From Lunularia cruciata (taxonomy: Eukaryota > Streptophyta > Marchantiopsida > Lunulariales > Lunulariaceae): DNA of 64,000 nucleotides. Within the stretch, counting starts at the first letter, position 1. Each line of letters starts with the position of its first letter. Below are positions 58,357 to 64,000 of this stretch, in pieces. The position numbers and the translations under genes were made by a program. Location: the NCBI GenBank assembly GCA_948567375.1, contig OX419758.1, forward strand, positions 22,945,001 through 23,009,000. Reading direction: 5' to 3'. The notes beneath the pieces were generated by a model. That model had not been told where the DNA came from. It ran no database searches and was given only the letters and a program-made list of their open reading frames with translations.

Positions 58357-60052
58357 CTACAGGCATAACATTACATAAAACAATAACGGCACAAAAGCAT
58401 TGTCCAACTGCAAAGTATAAGCCTCCAAGACTCCAACCCCTGTGACTGCCACCAGTAAAGAAAAGTAATCCTTCAATCCTGCAGGTTTTGCCACTGGAGG
58501 GAGAACTTGAATGAGGAACAGGAAAGAGATCAGGATTGATCCTATCCCCGCCAGTGTGCCTTCCAGAGTCTTACTACTGTTGGGACTAACACGTATAGAC
58601 CCATGTTTATATCCTACAACAGATGTCATCGTATCACCGACACCTAGGCTTATGATTCCCGCTAATGAAGCCAACGGTCGATCCCCTGGTCCTGAATTCA
58701 GCCACACCGGCAAGGCACATCCAAGAAGTAGAGAAAAATGGCTGATGATCAGTGTGCCCGAGTCACGATGATTAGTGAAAACTGTCATGAAACGTTCAAT
58801 AAAGTGACCAAACGGAGGTGTTCTCCATACCCTCGTCATCTCTATGACGTGGAAACCAGCAAGGCAACACCAAAAGCTAGCTGTAGAAACCTGGGTTCCA
58901 ATATAAGAGCTGGGATGAACATGAATAACGCCATCACGTGATAATACTTCCGCACAAGAATCTTTGGTACGAGCCCTGCTGCTGAGATGCGATACAAATG
59001 TCGCAAAGGCGTGCAAATGATTACAATTCAGTGAACGCATAGTAGTAACCTTCGAACGGGTTGCTGAAAGACAAAATCTGTAGTCCAAATAAGAGGACTT
59101 AGGTTAACCCCGGTAATAAGGCCCGCCCATCCTGGAACAGTAGCAAATACTACCACCAGTGCAAAATAAAAAGAACCAGCCCGGCAAATCATGTAGATAG
59201 TTTCCCGGCTTTGCTTCTGGGCAATGCCTCGGTCCTTAGAGGGCCCAAACACTGACTGAAGGATATGGTGGAGGAGACTCAAAGAAGGGGGCACTAGAAC
59301 TATACTCAAGATAAGCCCTTGTAATAAGACATTGATAATCTCTTGTTCAGAATCATGACCAACGAGTTCTACAGTCGGAGAAAAGATACTGCCAACGGCA
59401 TCGGCCCCATAAAGGACTATGCCCTCGACTACGAGCATGACCTCTCCAACCGTTCCAGTATAAGGAAATACTTTCAGGACATAAGCAAATAGAGCTTTGC
59501 CTCCTAGGACGTAGACACATGACCAGCGTACTAGGTCTATTCCACCCCACGCCCGAGTTTGCTGTTGTTTGCTGTTACACTTACGAGGACAAATGCACTA
59601 GTATACTCGAAAATTGATAAGCCTATCCAGTTTCCACGTTTCTGCTTCCACAGAAAACTCATTACAAGTAGTATCATGCTCATGCTGCATGCTAGAGACA
59701 GCCAGAAGTCAATTCGCATACGCTCAAATGCAATTTGTGCGCTTTTGGATGAACAACACCGTTGGAGCTCCATCAGACGTGTAGAGAGCAGCATAGGAAC
59801 CGTTATTGCTCCTAAAAGTATTCCAGATGACAGGCTTGACCTCGGCATCAGATGATCGAGATGCTGTTTTCGACCGAAAAGTTCCACATTGAGAGCAATA
59901 ACAGTCAAGGTAACCACGACTGTTGCTTCATACCACAGAAAACCAGATGCAGATTGCAGAAGAGCCAGAACCACTCTCGCGACCACAGCAGAAACCACCA
60001 GCAGTTCCAGTCCTGCTTCTTCTGACTTCACCATTGCAGCTAGTACAGACAA
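58357..60052 (-). pseudogene. Dolichol kinase (EVAN/SEC59 type), disrupted copy
   Basis: Dolichol kinase phosphorylates dolichol with CTP in the ER membrane for protein glycosylation. The minus strand covers a whole protein: many hydrophobic helices from MSVLAAMV (60052), then KILVRKYYHVMALFMFIPAL (about 58940), and the family's C-terminal signature with FTNHRDSGTLIISHFSLLLG, SLGVGDTMTSVVGYKHG, SSKTLEGTLAGI and EAYTLQLDNAFVPLLFY. Three breaks occur. A 23-nt segment 59562-59584 (GTAAGT...AACAG) must be removed to keep frame; it has intron ends but is too short to splice. A TGA at 59028-59030 stands where a Trp fits the family. A missing base near 58851 shifts the frame before FHVIEMTRVWR. All else is well preserved, so inactivation is recent, or some breaks are assembly errors. 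Confidence 0.85.
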
Positions 60053-61861
60053 CTCACCAATTCACTCTCCGACGTACATTATGTCATACGCATAGGTGTT
60101 GATTGTTCTGCCCCAAAATCATGGAGTTGCCATATCCATACTGCTGATTCCCTGATATTTCCGGATGGAACAGCTACTACAACACACACAAAGAAACAAC
60201 CAATCAAACAACAGACAGAAATTTAATTGCCAACGTCTGTTAAATAAGATTTAACCCTAAAAGTGAAAGTTATTGCGAAAATCCCAATGCATTCGTAGTT
60301 TACAAAGTCCAAGCCTTTATTACCAGTACAGCAGAGTTGAAACATTACATTCGGATAGATAGACAGAACGTCGTCTAGAGGTAGAGGACAGCTGATAGAC
60401 GAAATGCAGTATCGCAAATCAGTCAACCCAACTCAGCGGTGTTCACCATAATCTACCAACGGTATTGGCTGCAGAACTGCAATAGTGACTCATCCGCAAC
60501 TTTCTTGTCAAATGCCGTCGATTAGCTGCCAGAAAGAAACGAGTCATGCAGTCATGAATCATACAGTCTGAGTCTGTTCCAATTTATGTTGCATTCGATA
60601 CTAGTGTCCTCACTTCCCCTTCTCCCTCTAAATTGTAGCTACTCGTTGGGAGAGCTCTTTGGAGGGTCCACTGCTTCGACCACACGACCAGCCATCGGGA
60701 CAAGACACGGAATTCCTCATTTTATCTGCAAAGAAGATATAAAGACAATCCGATTTCGATATGAGATTTGTATTCATGCGTCCAAAACTCTCACACATTG
60801 ATACTTTGTACGGAAAGGCGACCGCAGGCTAGCCGTAAGACTAGGTTTCAGAACTATCGACCTCAAATCCAAGAAAATTGCTGACAAATTGATTTCTAGA
60901 TGTGCAGAATTCACATACAAAGCACAATTCGTTTCTGTATACATATATGTCAGCTGACTCTTTAGACAGGAAACTCTCACCACGTTATCACTATCCACCC
61001 TCGCGTTCCATTGACAATAATTCATATGAATTAAGAACTTAACCGATTAGGCCTTAACGTTTACGCTTGCATAGGATCATTGACAAATCATTTAACACAG
61101 TACACAAAAGATCCAGACTTCTCGTGAACAGAGTTAAGTTCAGCACACTCACAGGGTAAGCCACGCAAATGGAGTCACTGAAAAGTTCCTGCGATGTTTG
61201 ACAGTACCTGAAACCAATTTGATTCACAATAGAAAACAGTCAAGATAAAATTAATTTCATGGGACAAAGAAATCAAATTATCCTTTAAAAGACGTAAACA
61301 GAAACATAAAGCGTCTGCTTCCGACCTCTGGAACAATTCATAACCAGCAAGACGTACAACTCTACGCAACGCCAATTCTGCCTGTAATGACTTTTTTTGA
61401 TCGAGTTAAGTTGAGAATAGATGCACACCGGAGAGGTTGCTTAGACAGCGGGCAAACAATGAAGTCTAGTATCTTGGCATCAAATGCAATGCCCCTCACC
61501 AGCTTCGACGCTTCCCCAGACATGGTTTTCGCAATTGACTATCAGATTGATCGGAAATTCGAGTGTGCTGGTATCATGGACTCGTTGCTGTAGGGGTCTT
61601 CGTCGCACTAAATCCTACGCTGTTCGATGCTTTGAAGACCAGTGGGTTAAATCTGACTCGGGTTTGAGCTCGAGATCAAACCTTCGGCTTAGTAGTACCC
61701 GAGAGGGTCCGAACCCAACCGGGAATAGAAACGACAGTTCCCTACACTCTTGGGTGTTCATAAGGATCTTCCATGAGGTAGATATGCTTGTGAGTAACAA
61801 TAGAATATCTGTTAGTATCTTGTAGAAATCGTGTTTTTCTTGATTTATTTATGTATTTTAA
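60053..61861. other. Intergenic sequence, CpG-containing
   Basis: An R1 head fragment lies at 60813-60835 (GGAAAGGCGACCGCAGG). Short frames on both strands (60586-61825) match nothing I know. The right edge at about 61862 is a sharp change to CpG-poor repeat DNA. Confidence 0.4.
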
Positions 61862-63089
61862 ATGGGTCAAATTATGAAATTATGAGGATAGGGACCTCCA
61901 AAATCCGTAATTTAGGGGGATGATTCCGGAATCTAAACCTAATTTTCCTTTTTAGTCCAATTTGTGCCCCTAAGGTTTCTAATTTAGCATCACTTAACCT
62001 TGATTTCACCTCCTTGTGCTCAAATTAAACCCAATTTCAATGCAATTGAACACTTGCATACTTGATTTTGGAAATTTTAGCAACACTACCGCATCAAGTC
62101 AAACAAATCTATCAAAAATAATAACAAATCAAGTTAGGCTTTTGTACACAATCTACTCAATTGAAATGAAACAACAATCAAAGGTACCTTCAATTCACCA
62201 TCCTTGGTGATACCACCAATGCCTTCAATTCTTACACCCAATCTACTTTCTCTCTCACTTTTCTTATGTAATTAGTTCAATTTATACACTCAACTTGGAT
62301 CAAAACTCAATCAATCAACTCAATACTACCAACAATGTGCATTGTTTATAGTCAAACCACACCCCCTTTAGTGAGTATACTCCACGTGATACTTGTTGGC
62401 CTCTATCTACTTTAGCCAAGACCTAGAAAGCTCAACATCAAAAAAGTGAGCACTTTGTAGCTACAATTCAAGATATACCCTTTTGGACTCAACCTAGCAT
62501 TCCAAGCCTAATGGTACAATTGATGGTGGAAATGGTGTAACTAATGATAGATCTAATGGTGTGATCAATAGCACTAATACAAAATCTGGCTACCATTAAG
62601 TAATCTTTAAGCAAATCTTGGTACAACTATGACTACCAAGACTAACAATCTAATGTCCAAGCAAACTAGCTTTGGTCCTATACATGTTGTGATAGCATTT
62701 GGACTAAGTTCATGTCATGGGAATGCAAGTTGCTCATTTGTATCTAATAACCCCTATCCAATGTAGAAATGAATTACAAAGGGTATCAGATAGTGGCATC
62801 TTGCATTGTTGAAGATGCAATACACTCCTAATACATGGTGGTAGAATATGCATGCCCCATCCATTGATTGTCTTGTAAACACTTGTTCAAATAACAACAC
62901 TTGACTTACAATCATAGAGGTAGTTTTATGGGGCTTGAAAAGCTTAAGTACGGATTGTATTATGTCTTTCTAGGTTGGATCTGTATAATGACTAATATTC
63001 CACCCATTCTTACCTTCCCTCTTGATTGTGAATAGGTGATCTATAGTATGAGCAATTTCCCTCACATTGAGGAATGGTCTATTCAATCT
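61862..63089 (+). repeat. 1.2 kb dispersed repeat (copy 2)
   Basis: Colinear with 26275-27492 over its whole length, same orientation, with scattered substitutions and small indels. The sequences stop matching after ATTCAATCT on both sides. Confidence 0.85.
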
Positions 63090-63479
63090 GTTACTCCATT
63101 TGTAGTGTCGCATCTAGATTGCTCGAACACTGGAGTTGCAATGATAGTAGTTAGAGGTATTTCAGTAGTTTTCCATATACTACTTTCTAACGGTCAAATT
63201 TTGTATTTGAGGTACTGACTTTACGATGGGGCTCATTGTCACTTTGCATTGTTTGCACCGTCAAGTGTATACTCAGCAAGACCGTTAGGGTTTCATACCT
63301 AGCTCAAGTCTAGGGGTATATTTTTGAAGTGCAACTCCAAAGAGCTCACTTCTCTAATGTTAAGCCTTTGAGTTCTTAGTTATGGTGGACAGAGGCCGGC
63401 AAGCGTCACCTGGATTCTCTTAGCTAGAGTGTGGTTTGACTGTAATTAGTGCACAATTGTTGGCGGTTTATAGAGTGAC
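63090..63479. other. Repeat-derived spacer
   Basis: The part at 63365-63435 resembles 11335-11420. No gene is seen. Confidence 0.4.
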
Positions 63480-64000
63480 AGATCAATTATTGATCTGAAT
63501 TGAGTTGTTTTGAGAGTTGTACACAATCTGATTACATCAGAGAAGTGAAGTAAGGGGGAATTTGGGTGCAAAAACTACGAGTGTTGGTGGTATCTCCAAG
63601 TGTAGTAGATTGTTGATAGCTCGATCAAAGTTCAAGTTTTCCCTAGTGTGCAAAAGCTCATTTTTTGATGAAGATTTGGTAGTGAGATAGACGGTGTGTG
63701 GAAGCAATGGTTAATTTTTGAGCAGTGGTTGTGATTTTGAGCTAAGGAGGTGAAAGCAAGATCAATTTATTGCAAGTTGGGCTGAGAAAGTGAAATTGAA
63801 GGTGGAGTTGGGATGGCCAAATTATAAATTCACCTTAGAATTTGTAATTTGGAGAAACCTGTTTTTCCAATTTAGCTCAAGTGAAGAGTTGGCGGAGGAT
63901 TTGGAGGTTAGCCAACTTTAGGGTTTATGTTAGGATTTTGCTAGAGTTTATGTCAGATTTTGGCCAGATTTGGAGGAGTTTCTCAAGTTTAGAGGAGTTT
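63480..64000 (-). repeat. Inverted, diverged partial copy of the 1.2 kb repeat
   Basis: Read on the minus strand it repeats the order of blocks in 61870-62290: fragments like TTTCACCTCCTT, CTTGGAGATACCACCAA, TTGCACCCAA, then TGTACACAA. It is more diverged than copies 1 and 2 and runs off the window edge. Confidence 0.6.

Noticed and set aside
58511-58941. Forward open frames within the dolichol kinase region
   Set aside because: They are antisense to a clear protein match.

Overview
This window looks like nuclear DNA of a land plant, probably a lineage outside the flowering plants; that narrower placement is inference. The plant signs are two Ty3/gypsy retrotransposon lineages, a fragment of plant-type mitochondrial 26S rRNA, a dolichol kinase of the plant EVAN/SEC59 type and a plant-type BTB protein. 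A mammalian-type catechol O-methyltransferase, uncommon in angiosperms, points away from flowering plants. Genes have introns and are sparse, and most of the window is old, stop-riddled transposon DNA.

Layout. 1-12.5 kb: decayed, CpG-poor retroelements. These are a LINE-type reverse transcriptase (0.56-2.64 kb) and a gypsy integrase region whose C-terminal end carries a PHD finger. That gypsy has been split by a solo LTR (family B), a 2.1 kb insertion and a solo LTR (family A). 12.6-15.9 kb: CpG-richer DNA with tandem duplications and an interspersed repeat called R1 here. 16-31.6 kb: AT-rich, CpG-poor DNA with tandem repeats, a solo LTR-A, a tRNA-like pol III element and a 1.2 kb dispersed repeat. 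31.7-33.4 kb: a CpG-rich island and the mitochondrial 26S rRNA fragment.

34.4-44.4 kb is the best-resolved structure: one chromovirus (5' LTR, primer-binding site, gag, RT, RNase H, integrase, chromodomain, polypurine tract, 3' LTR) with three later insertions. Two are solo LTR-B copies. The third is a 2.8 kb TIR-bounded DNA element with a 7-bp target duplication that codes for a DUF7869-like protein. Removing it with one target copy restores the gypsy reading frame exactly.

47.6-61.8 kb is the genic part: an intact two-exon COMT-like gene (+), an intact two-exon BTB/POZ gene (-) whose 3' end is duplicated downstream, and a dolichol kinase copy (-) with a nonsense codon, a frameshift and a 23-nt remnant of an intron. 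R1 copies are scattered through it. 61.9-64 kb returns to repeats, including a second and an inverted copy of the 1.2 kb repeat.

The three genes show no common pathway. The main interest is in the mobile elements: the DUF7869 transposon, the PHD-finger gypsy, a heat-shock-element-bearing LTR family, and the R1 repeat.
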